Source: Granulicella sp. UBA5172 (GTDB lineage: Bacteria > Acidobacteriota > Terriglobia > Terriglobales > Acidobacteriaceae). Taken from it: a DNA stretch of 8,444 bases. The stretch is from positions 2,063 through 10,506 of the forward strand of contig DHWW01000012.1 in NCBI GenBank assembly GCA_002413385.1, given 5' to 3'. A program made the position numbers and the translations under genes. The notes below the pieces were generated by a model. That model had not been told where the DNA came from. It did not search any database and saw nothing but the letters and a program-made list of their open reading frames with translations. Below are positions 1 to 6,030 of this stretch, piece after piece; positions within the stretch are counted from its first letter, which is position 1; every line of letters begins with the position of its first letter.

Positions 1-1450
1 TCCCCGGAAAACCAACCTGCAATCCACCAAACCCATTCAACTCCCCAAATACCTCATCGCAAATCTCCGTCTGCACCGCGATCAAATCGAAGCTCGCCAC
101 ACTGATCGCTCCACCCGTCCGCACGCTCTGTCCAGCAACATCCAGCAACTGCCAGTTCAGATCGAATCCCTTCTCCGACCGCAGAAAACTTCCCGCCAGC
201 ACAAAGTCCACCATCAGCTTCCGCCCCACACTCAGCGGATCAAGCTGCCGCGTTGGCACATCCATCAGCGCACTCGAAGGCCGCACAATCAGCGACGGAA
301 CCTTCGCCAACCTCGCCGCCAGAGCATCCGCCAACGCGAACCCGTAGAAGTGCCTGGAATCGTCCGACCCCAGATTCACAAACGGCAGCACCACAATATT
401 CGGCCCCTTCGCCAGCGTCACCGCCGTACTATCGCGAAACCGTTCCGCCAGCATCGACAGTATCCCCGTGGAGCGCTTCTCCTCCTCCGGCGTCTCCATA
501 TCCAGACGCTGCTGTGCCGGCATGTTAATCGCGCCCTCACCCGGCATCAGCATCGTGTCCAGTTGCAGCGACTTCACAATCGTCTTCAGCCCCTCGCGCA
601 CCTCTGCAGCCGACGCATACCGCTCCGACGGCTGTTTCTCCAGGCACCGCAAAATAACGCTCTCCAACTCCACCGGCAGGTCCGAAACAATCTGCCGCAA
701 CGACGGCGGCGGCGCATACTGGATCGCCCGAATACTCTGCAAATCCTGCCCATCCGGCCGATGAAACGGATGCCGCCCACTCACCATCTCGTACAAAATC
801 AATCCCAGCGCAAAAATATCGCTCTGCACGCTGCTCTGCCCCGTCACAAATTGCTCCGGAGCCATATACGCAATCGTCCCGCCACGCGCCGTATACGTCG
901 CTCCCGCCACTGCCGGCGTCACCGGTTGCGTCGTCAACGACGGATCAAAATCAATATTCTCCCGATTCAACTGCCGCGCCAGCCCAAAGTCCAGAATCTT
1001 GATCAGCCCACCATCGGTCAGCATCACGTTCGCAGGCTTCAGATCCCGATGGAAGATCCCCAGGTTATGCGCCGCCGACAAACCATCCGCGATCTGCATC
1101 CCGCTCGACAGCACCAACTGCGCGCTCGCCGGCCCCTCCGCAATCACCTTGTCCAGGCTCTTGCCCGGAATATACTGCATCACAATGTACGCTTCGTCGT
1201 CCGGCTCACCAGGCGCAGTCTCCCCCACCTCATAGATCGCGCAGACATTCGGATGGTCGATCGCCGATGCCAGCCGTGCCTCGCGCAACTGCGTCGCCCT
1301 CACCTGCTCCGGCGTCTGAGACCCACGTTTCAGCAACTTCAAAACCACAGCCCGCTGCAATAGAGTGTCGTTGGCTAGAAACACCACACCGCTCCCACCC
1401 GATCCGATCTTGCGTAGAAACTCGTATTGCTTAATGACGCGGCGTGCCAT
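1..1450 (-). CDS. Serine/threonine protein kinase with C-terminal TolB-like domain (3' end outside window)
   Basis: The gene reads leftward from ATG at 1450 and is still open at base 1, giving 483 visible residues. An in-frame TAA three codons upstream limits the start to this ATG. It is a Hanks-type kinase that should phosphorylate Ser/Thr on protein partners. Seen: glycine loop GSGGSG at 16-21, catalytic-site Lys38 (VVLK), alpha-C Glu57, HRDLKPAN at 134-141, DFG at 154-156, APE at 197-199 and Asp211 in SDIFALG. All key residues are present, so it should be active. The activation loop of about 43 residues is long and rich in Thr. Residues 293-349 are a linker. From 350 (NIVVLPFVNL) a TolB-like/FlgO-like fold begins, a partner often found behind acidobacterial kinases. 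No membrane segment lies between the two, so at least this part looks cytoplasmic. Substrates are unknown. It is divergent from the response regulator gene. Confidence 0.96.
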   Translation of the reverse strand, partial: MARRVIKQYEFLRKIGSGGSGVVFLANDTLLQRAVVLKLLKRGSQTPEQVRATQLREARLASAIDHPNVCAIYEVGETAPGEPDDEAYIVMQYIPGKSLDKVIAEGPASAQLVLSSGMQIADGLSAAHNLGIFHRDLKPANVMLTDGGLIKILDFGLARQLNRENIDFDPSLTTQPVTPAVAGATYTARGGTIAYMAPEQFVTGQSSVQSDIFALGLILYEMVSGRHPFHRPDGQDLQSIRAIQYAPPPSLRQIVSDLPVELESVILRCLEKQPSERYASAAEVREGLKTIVKSLQLDTMLMPGEGAINMPAQQRLDMETPEEEKRSTGILSMLAERFRDSTAVTLAKGPNIVVLPFVNLGSDDSRHFYGFALADALAARLAKVPSLIVRPSSALMDVPTRQLDPLSVGRKLMVDFVLAGSFLRSEKGFDLNWQLLDVAGQSVRTGGAISVASFDLIAVQTEICDEVFGELNGFGGLQVGFPG

Positions 1451-1709
1451 AATCCATTATCTCAGCTACTCTCGGTACATCTCTGTGAAGAAGTGCTGCA
1501 GCCTCCTAAATAAAACTCGGTCTTTCCTTCGCAACACCAATAACAAACTCGCACCAATCTAGCTACTTCCTCATGAAGGCAGCCTTTCAACGCGATCCCG
1601 CATCGTAGGGTATTCAGGCAGATTTCGGGCGATCCCACGCAACCCCAACGAAGATCGCTCAGCGTTTAGGTAACTCAATAAGCCCCTAACATATTCGTCT
1701 CAGGATCCA
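1451..1709. other. Divergent intergenic region between kinase and response regulator
   Basis: This 259-base spacer must carry promoters for both flanking genes, but no convincing -35/-10 pair could be picked by eye. It holds two copies of GCGATCCC(G/A)C at 1592-1601 and 1629-1638, and the 10-mer CGAAGATCGC at 1649-1658, which recurs upstream of ccmF. GCGATC (1629-1634) and GATCGC (1653-1658) are inverted copies of each other. On the minus strand an AGGAGG lies at 1507-1502, about 50 bases before the kinase start and too far to serve it. Confidence 0.5.
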
Positions 1710-2093
1710 ATGCCACACACTCTGCTTCTCATCGACGACAACGCCATCCAAGCCGCCACCCGTCAGACGATCCTCAAGCGCGCTGGCTACTTCGTCATCG
1801 CCGTCCTCAGTCCCGAGCATGCTCTCCATCAGTTTCGCAACCGTGAATACCCCACCCCCATCGACATGATCATCACCGACCACCTCATGCCAGGCATGAA
1901 TGGCTCCGAGTTCGTTCGTTGCCTCCGCGAATTCGCCCCCGACATCCCCGTTCTGGTCGTCAGCGGCATGGCCGAGGCCGAAGAGGAATATCGGGACTTG
2001 GACGTCGCCTTCCATCTCAAACCCGTACTCCCCAACATACTTCTCTCCAGCGTCCTGTCTCTTATCGAGTCAAAGGCATCCACACAGATTTAA
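1710..2093 (+). CDS. Stand-alone response regulator receiver protein
   Basis: A 127-residue protein that is just one CheY-like receiver domain, with no DNA-binding or enzymatic output. Seen: acidic pair Asp9-Asp10 for Mg2+, phosphoacceptor Asp57 in the TDHLMPGMNG turn, Ser85 in VVSG at the switch Thr/Ser position, and Lys104-Pro105 (LKP). All phosphotransfer residues are present, so it should accept phosphate from a histidine kinase. It may act as a phosphate relay or sink, or by protein contact. An AGGA at 1702-1705 lies four bases before the ATG and supports the start. Its cognate kinase is not next to it: the nearest kinase on the left is Ser/Thr type, and the histidine kinase at 6238 is 4 kb away. 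It may be transcribed toward ccmF, but the 176-base structured spacer argues for separate control. Confidence 0.95.
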   Translation: MPHTLLLIDDNAIQAATRQTILKRAGYFVIAVLSPEHALHQFRNREYPTPIDMIITDHLMPGMNGSEFVRCLREFAPDIPVLVVSGMAEAEEEYRDLDVAFHLKPVLPNILLSSVLSLIESKASTQI

Positions 2094-2269
2094 ATTTCAT
2101 CTCTTGCTCTGTGACCAACGTCCTGGGCCCTTCTCGCGATCCAACCAACTCTTTTCATTTCTTCGGCGCTATTCAGCCCTGAATCACCGAAGATCGCACC
2201 TCTTTCCCAGGACGTCCTCCACGCAACGCCCGGTTCTGAGAGAATGGAGATTGAAGGACGTGCCCGCGA
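2094..2269 (+). promoter_or_regulatory. Spacer upstream of ccmF with nested inverted repeats
   Basis: The outer arms are a perfect 10-base inverted repeat, ACGTCCTGGG (2118-2127) and CCCAGGACGT (2206-2215). Inside lie, in order, GCGAT/ATCGC (2136-2140 with 2193-2197), TCTTCGG/CCGAAG(A) (2160-2166 with 2187-2193, sharing base 2193) and ATTCA/TGAAT (2171-2175 with 2180-2184) around a GCCC loop. Transcribed, this could fold as one long interrupted hairpin ending about 55 bases before ccmF. No T-tract follows, so a simple terminator is unlikely. The ribosome-binding sequence of ccmF, GAAGGA (2253-2258), is outside the hairpin. Whether it is an operator, RNA leader or chance is not settled. Confidence 0.4.
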
Positions 2270-4393
2270 ATGTCTCATCCCATGCCTTTTTTTGGCAGCA
2301 TCTCTCTTGTTCTGGCCCTGGGGCTTTGCATCTATACGCTCTTGTTCGGAACACTCTCCCTCTGGGCAATGGCCCATGGCCGTGTCCTTGCGATTGCCTC
2401 AGAACGCATCCGTGAGACTGCACGCCGCGCCGGCATAGCCAGCTTCATCGCCGTCTCCTGCGCTGCCTTCGCCCTAGTCTGGGCCGCCTTCACCAACGAC
2501 TTCTCCGTCGACTACGTTCTCCATCATGCCAGCCGCTCTCTCCCCTGGTACTACAAGTTCTCCTCCCTCTGGTCTGGGCAGGAAGGCTCGCTCCTCCTTT
2601 GGGCGTGGCTCCTCGCCGGCTACGGCTTCGTCCTGCGCCTTCGCCAGAAGACCGACATCACCCTAACCGCTTACGCCTCCACGATCCTCTCCGCAATCCA
2701 GATCTTCTTCCTCATCCTCGTAGTCTTCGTCGCACAACCCTTCGCTCTCGTCCCCGGCGGCGTTGTTCCCGCAGACGGATTTGGGCTCAATCCTCTCCTG
2801 CAATACGCCGAGATGGTCCTTCATCCTCCAATGCTTTACCTCGGCTACGTCGGCTTCTCCGTCCCCTTCGCCTTCGCACTCGGCGCTCTCATGATGCGCT
2901 ATCCCGGTGAAAAGTGGATTCACATCACCCGCCGCTGGACCATGGTCACCTGGCTCTTCCTCACCTGCGGCATCATCCTCGGCATGCACTGGGCCTATGC
3001 TGTCCTTGGCTGGGGCGGCTACTGGGGTTGGGACCCCGTCGAAAACGCCTCCCTGATGCCTTGGCTCGCTGGCACCGCGTTTCTTCACTCCGTCATGATG
3101 CAGGAGAAGCGTGGCATGATGAAGATCTGGAACGTCTGGCTCATCTTCATCACCTTCATGCTCACCATTCTCGGAACGCTGCTCACCCGCTCCGGTCTGG
3201 TTAGTTCGGTGCACGCCTTCGCCCAAAGCTCCATCGGCAATTGGTTCGTCGGCTTCCTTGTCATCGTCCTCGCCGTTTGCATCTTTACCTTCCTCTACCA
3301 GCGCGATCACCTCCGCGCCGAGAACCGTTTCGAGTCTCTCGTCTCTCGCGAAAGCTCCTTCCTCTTCAATAACCTCGTCCTCCTCACCGCCTGCTTCGTC
3401 GTTCTCTGGGGTACCCTCTTCCCCGTCCTCTCTGAATTCGTTCAGGGCTCCAAGGTCACCATGGGCGCACCCTTTTACAACCGCGTTGCCGTTCCCATTG
3501 GCCTTTTCCTCATCTTCCTCACAGGCGTCGGCCCGCTGCTCGCATGGCGCTCCACGTCTCTGCGTGCCATCCGCCGCAACTTCGTTCTCCCCTGCATTGC
3601 AATCATCGTCACCGCCGTCGCCCTCATGCTCGCTGGCGTTCATCCATGGGCCGACGACGACGCCACCTCCAGCATCTACGCCCTCGTTTGCTTCGCCCTC
3701 GGCGCGGGAGTCATCACCGCCATCACCGCCGAGTTCCTCCGCGGCGCCGCCGTAGTCCGCACTCAGACCGGCAAGAACCTCCTTTCTTCGACCATCCTCC
3801 TCACCCGCCGCAACACTCGCCGCTACGGCGGATATCTCATCCATTTCGGCGTCGTCGTGATGTTCATCGGTCTCGCTGGCGCAGCCTTCAATCAGTCCAA
3901 AGAAGTCGAGATGAGCTTCGGCGACTCCATCCAACTCAACGGCTACAAGATTGTCTGCCAGTCCTATTCACAGGACTCTACGCCGAACTACGACACCGAC
4001 TTCGCTCTCCTCGACGTCTTCCACAACGGCAAGAAGATCACCCGCCTCACCCCCGAGCGCCGCATCTATTTCGCCGACACCGACCACGCCCAGGCCTCCA
4101 CCGTCGTCGCCATCCACTCCACCCTCGCCAACGACCTCTACGTCGTCTTCGAAGGCCGCAATCCCGACACCGACAAACCCATCATCAAGGTCTTCATCAA
4201 TCCGCTCGTCAACTGGATCTGGATCGGCGTAGCCGTCGTCATCTTCGGCACCCTCATCGCCCTCATTCCACCCCTCATGCCCGGCACCCGCCGTGTCGAA
4301 TTGCCTGCGACGATTGATTTGCCGTTCCGCAGCGCCGCGGAGGAAGCTGCATTGAGGGCCGCAACCGAGGCCCCCGGAACTCCCCATGTATAA
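2270..4393 (+). CDS. ccmF: Cytochrome c haem lyase CcmF (System I)
   Basis: A 707-residue polytopic membrane protein of the CcmF/NrfE/CcsA haem-handling family; it takes haem from holo-CcmE and attaches it to CxxCH sites of apocytochrome c on the outer face of the inner membrane. Seen: about 15 hydrophobic segments; LPWYYKFSSLWSGQEGSLLLW (91-111); the haem-binding WWD motif GWGGYWGWDPVENASLMPWL at 247-266; His185 in LHPPMLYLGYVG (E. coli TM-His1, H173); His315 in SSVHAFA (P-His1); His525 in YLIHFG (P-His2). The usual TM-His2 (E. coli H303) aligns with Ser388 in LFPVLSE. A large periplasmic loop spans about 541-645, followed by a last membrane segment at 647-668. It is somewhat longer than the E. 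coli protein (about 647 residues). GAAGGA lies 11 bases before the chosen ATG; the next Met (2282) is too far from it. Its end overlaps ccmH by eight bases. Confidence 0.97.
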   Translation: MSHPMPFFGSISLVLALGLCIYTLLFGTLSLWAMAHGRVLAIASERIRETARRAGIASFIAVSCAAFALVWAAFTNDFSVDYVLHHASRSLPWYYKFSSLWSGQEGSLLLWAWLLAGYGFVLRLRQKTDITLTAYASTILSAIQIFFLILVVFVAQPFALVPGGVVPADGFGLNPLLQYAEMVLHPPMLYLGYVGFSVPFAFALGALMMRYPGEKWIHITRRWTMVTWLFLTCGIILGMHWAYAVLGWGGYWGWDPVENASLMPWLAGTAFLHSVMMQEKRGMMKIWNVWLIFITFMLTILGTLLTRSGLVSSVHAFAQSSIGNWFVGFLVIVLAVCIFTFLYQRDHLRAENRFESLVSRESSFLFNNLVLLTACFVVLWGTLFPVLSEFVQGSKVTMGAPFYNRVAVPIGLFLIFLTGVGPLLAWRSTSLRAIRRNFVLPCIAIIVTAVALMLAGVHPWADDDATSSIYALVCFALGAGVITAITAEFLRGAAVVRTQTGKNLLSSTILLTRRNTRRYGGYLIHFGVVVMFIGLAGAAFNQSKEVEMSFGDSIQLNGYKIVCQSYSQDSTPNYDTDFALLDVFHNGKKITRLTPERRIYFADTDHAQASTVVAIHSTLANDLYVVFEGRNPDTDKPIIKVFINPLVNWIWIGVAVVIFGTLIALIPPLMPGTRRVELPATIDLPFRSAAEEAALRAATEAPGTPHV

Positions 4394-4862
4394 GCGCTCC
4401 CTCCAACTCGTTCTCGTCATCGTTGTTGCCGTCACGATGCTCGGTGCCGGATCTCCCTCCACCCGCTTCGATCAGGTCGGCCACAAGCTCATGTGCACCT
4501 GTGGCTGCGCCGAGATTCTCCTCGAGTGCAACCATGTCGGCTGCCCCAACTCCTCCGTTGAGATCGCCGAACTCCACACCCAGATGAACGCCGGAGCCTC
4601 TGACTCCCAGATCTTCAAGGTCTTTGCCGCGAAATACGGCCCCACGGTGCTAGCCGCTCCCATGCGTGGCGGCTTCGACGACGTAGCCTGGGTCGTCCCC
4701 TTCGCCGTCCTGATCCTTGGCATTCTGGGGATCGTCCTCCTCCTTCGCATGTGGCAGCGCCGCCACGCCCGGCTCACCCCGGCCCTTCCCGATGCGCCCC
4801 TGACCCCAGAGTCTGAAGCCCTCCGCGACCGCATCCGTAACGAAACCAAATACGGTGAATAA
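4386..4862 (+). CDS. ccmH: Cytochrome c maturation protein CcmH/CcmL family
   Basis: A 158-residue protein that in System I handles the thiols of apocytochrome c and presents it to CcmF. Seen: an N-terminal signal/anchor (hydrophobic residues 6-21), an outside thiol domain with LMCTCGC (Cys37, Cys39, Cys41) plus Cys48 and Cys53 in ECNHVGC, a helical stretch to about 95, a second membrane segment at about 101-122 (VPFAVLILGILGIVLLL), and a basic/charged cytoplasmic tail. Proteobacterial CcmH has LRCxxC; here the cysteines are spaced CxCxC, with Gly40 where the second Cys of CxxC would be. The rest of the fold and the partner gene support the assignment. Its ATG lies inside the last codons of ccmF (ATGTATAA), which points to translational coupling in one operon. 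CcmI-type TPR sequence is absent. Confidence 0.92.
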   Translation: MYKRSLQLVLVIVVAVTMLGAGSPSTRFDQVGHKLMCTCGCAEILLECNHVGCPNSSVEIAELHTQMNAGASDSQIFKVFAAKYGPTVLAAPMRGGFDDVAWVVPFAVLILGILGIVLLLRMWQRRHARLTPALPDAPLTPESEALRDRIRNETKYGE

Positions 4863-4899
4863 TCTACACCTCTAATCCCTGCTCCCTGGTCCTTGCCTT

Positions 4900-5457
4900 A
4901 TGACCCGCCTCGAACTCCTCACGATCGTCGTTGGCCGAGCCCGCAGCAACGGATTCGAATTGCGCCGCTGGTACACCACTCGTCTCGAACTTCCCTGGAT
5001 CAATGCCGAAGCCGCGCTAGCTCTCCTCGATCAACAGCGCCGCTACTACGCTCTCCTCTTCTCTCACGACTTCGCCAGTTCCTTCTGGAGGGCTGGCGAG
5101 GACATCACATTCAGCGTTCCCTCCCATTCCTTCCAGCGCACCATGCCCGACGGCTCGATTAAAACTGTCGCCCGCAAGTCCTTCACCCGCCGCTCCGCAC
5201 GCCACGACGCTTGGCGTTACCACCTCCGCGAGATGGCACTTGCCGAAGAACCTCTCCGCTATCTCCGCAAGTATCTCAACGTGGAAGGAGACCTCACCGA
5301 AGACATCGCAGCAGCCACCGCCACTGACTCACCAGATGCCAAGCCACCGACGCGCACCAAACGCCCCCCTGCCGCCAAGCCTGGCCGCACCAAGCCCCTC
5401 TCTCGCGCTCTCCCCACCGACACCCCGCCGTTTCTTCGCCGCCCATACGATCCCTAG
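4900..5457 (+). CDS. Hypothetical basic protein downstream of ccmH
   Basis: A 185-residue protein whose family I do not recognise. Third codon positions are strongly C-rich, as in ccmF and ccmH, so it is likely a real gene. Residues 1-135 look folded, with many aromatic and arginine residues (RRWYTTRLELPW, RYYALLFSHDF, ARHDAWRYHLREM). Residues 136-185 form a low-complexity Pro/Lys/Arg/Thr tail that should be disordered and could bind nucleic acid or acidic partners. There is no signal peptide, membrane segment or cysteine pair, so a direct role in cytochrome maturation has no support beyond position. It starts 37 bases after ccmH. No purine-rich ribosome-binding sequence precedes the ATG, and an in-frame TAA at 4873 limits upstream starts. 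It may be read through from the ccm operon. Its stop at 5455 is where the gene debris begins. Confidence 0.72.
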   Translation: MTRLELLTIVVGRARSNGFELRRWYTTRLELPWINAEAALALLDQQRRYYALLFSHDFASSFWRAGEDITFSVPSHSFQRTMPDGSIKTVARKSFTRRSARHDAWRYHLREMALAEEPLRYLRKYLNVEGDLTEDIAAATATDSPDAKPPTRTKRPPAAKPGRTKPLSRALPTDTPPFLRRPYDP

Positions 5458-5485
5458 GAACTTGTTGAACTTGAGATCTCTCAAG
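5458..5485. repeat. Direct repeat plus short palindrome at edge of debris zone
   Basis: Directly after the stop codon at 5455-5457 comes GAACTTG-TT-GAACTTG (5458-5464 and 5467-5473), and overlapping it the inverted repeat CTTGAGA-TC-TCTCAAG (5470-5485). No T-run follows, so it is not a convincing terminator. It marks the change from ordered genes to relic sequence and could be a footprint of an insertion. Confidence 0.4.
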
Positions 5486-5542
5486 GCAGATTCGAGGTTG
5501 TCTGACCGATCGTTTGTAGCAGTTGCTGTTGGCGCAGCAGTG

Positions 5543-5704
5543 CTATTTTTGTTGCTCGATAGGCCCAGTTGGGGGGACAAGGGGGAAGCTCGTAGCGGCT
5601 TGCACGTCTCCACGCCCCCAACTGTTTGCCACCCAGGCCTCTGGCGCCGGTGGTCGATAGCGCAGCGAAGAGTGTGGCCGGATGGGGTTGTAGTGGCAGC
5701 TCAT
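5543..5704 (-). pseudogene. IS3-family transposase (OrfB) C-terminal remnant
   Basis: Reading leftward from 5704 to a TAG at 5545-5543 gives 53 residues beginning MSCHYNPI and containing RPHSSLRYRPPAPEAW. The YNxxRPHSSLxYRPPAPEA signature is typical of the end of the integrase core in IS3-family OrfB transposases. Known OrfB proteins are about 270-300 residues, so about four fifths, including most of the DDE catalytic region, is missing. The ATG is probably just an internal codon. The fragment abuts, in the same orientation, the truncated DNA polymerase relic, so the 5' part of the element has been deleted and no left end remains. No clear terminal inverted repeat was found between 5458 and 5543. 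It is non-functional. Confidence 0.8.
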
Positions 5705-5715
5705 CTTATCCGACG

Positions 5716-5829
5716 AACACTAACAATAGCGATGAGGCCATCTCGCAGCTCTGGTCTCATCTCCTACTCAACAGAGGCAAAGTATGGGTTCAGGTCTACG
5801 AATAGCCAGTTGAGTTCTTCGCCTGTCAT
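5716..5829 (-). pseudogene. Y-family DNA polymerase N-terminal remnant with amber codon
   Basis: From ATG at 5829 the minus strand reads MTGEELNWLFVDLNPYFASVE and then TAG (5766-5764). FVDLNxYFASVE is the first beta strand and metal-binding Asp of Y-family (DinB/ImuB-like) translesion polymerases, where VEQQ normally follows. In the same frame after the TAG it continues EMRPELRDGLIAIVSV, matching the family's RPELRGxPxAVV segment. So a Gln codon (CAG) has most likely become TAG, and homology ends near 5716, where the transposase remnant takes over. About 38 of the usual 350-plus codons survive. Its frame is continuous with the DUF2252-like relic upstream. No product is expected to be functional. 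Confidence 0.7.
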
Positions 5830-6030
5830 TGCCGGGTATAGGCGAAAATGCTGTGGAAGACTCGCCCAATGAAACCTGGCGGTAAAGTGATCCCTTATGA
5901 GCCAGTCGTAGAAGTGCTGCGTACTTCCCCGGACATAGGCATGGGCCGTGCGTGCCATCTTGAGCCTCCTCCTCTCTTCTAGCACCGAGTGACGGTTCGC
6001 TGGTTTGATCTCAACTATTTTCTTTTTCAT
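5764..6030 (-). pseudogene. DUF2252-like N-terminal remnant fused in frame to polymerase relic
   Basis: An 88-codon reading frame starts at ATG 6030 behind a good ribosome-binding sequence (CGAGGAAGG directly before it). Residues 1-45 include ERRRLKMARTAHAYVRG and FYDWL, which resemble the N-terminus of DUF2252 proteins (KMA..HAYVRGsT.kFYeWL), a family of kinase-like fold with poorly known function and usual length around 400 residues. After DWL (about residue 44) the similarity stops; residues 45-67 are not recognised, and residues 68-88 are the polymerase start described separately. The ORF is therefore a chimera of two gene starts made by deletion, not an intact small gene. It could still be transcribed and translated as an 88-residue peptide. 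The family call comes from memory of the motif and is moderately sure. Confidence 0.62.

Noticed and set aside
350..1363. 337-codon plus-strand ORF rich in Arg and His
   Set aside because: It is antisense to the Ser/Thr kinase, whose minus-strand translation has every catalytic motif; the composition is typical of a GC-rich shadow frame.
1485..1507. Upstream AGGAGG with a four-codon ATG ORF before the kinase on the minus strand
   Set aside because: The gap from AGGAGG to the mini-ORF start is about 21 bases, too long for normal initiation, and four codons cannot be judged.
2663..3934. 423-codon minus-strand ORF rich in Glu, Asp and Gly
   Set aside because: It is fully antisense to ccmF with no recognisable domain; its length follows from the C-rich third positions of ccmF.
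3968..4462. 164-codon minus-strand acidic ORF across the ccmF/ccmH junction
   Set aside because: Shadow of two well-supported genes; low-complexity Asp/Gly/Val composition.
5470..5485. Palindrome CTTGAGATCTCTCAAG as a terminator after the hypothetical gene
   Set aside because: The effective stem is only about six pairs and no T-run follows on the plus strand.
5458..5542. Possible terminal inverted repeat of the IS3 remnant
   Set aside because: No matching opposite end survives and no TG...CA terminal pair could be assigned.
5818..5846. TTCGCCT-N15-AGGCGAA inverted repeat around the polymerase relic start, considered as a LexA-type SOS box
   Set aside because: It does not match known CTGT-N8-ACAG or GAAC-N4-GTTC forms, and half of it lies inside the coding relic.
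5240..5872. 210-codon plus-strand ORF
   Set aside because: It begins inside the hypothetical gene in another frame and crosses the relic region; the relics on the minus strand explain the sequence better.
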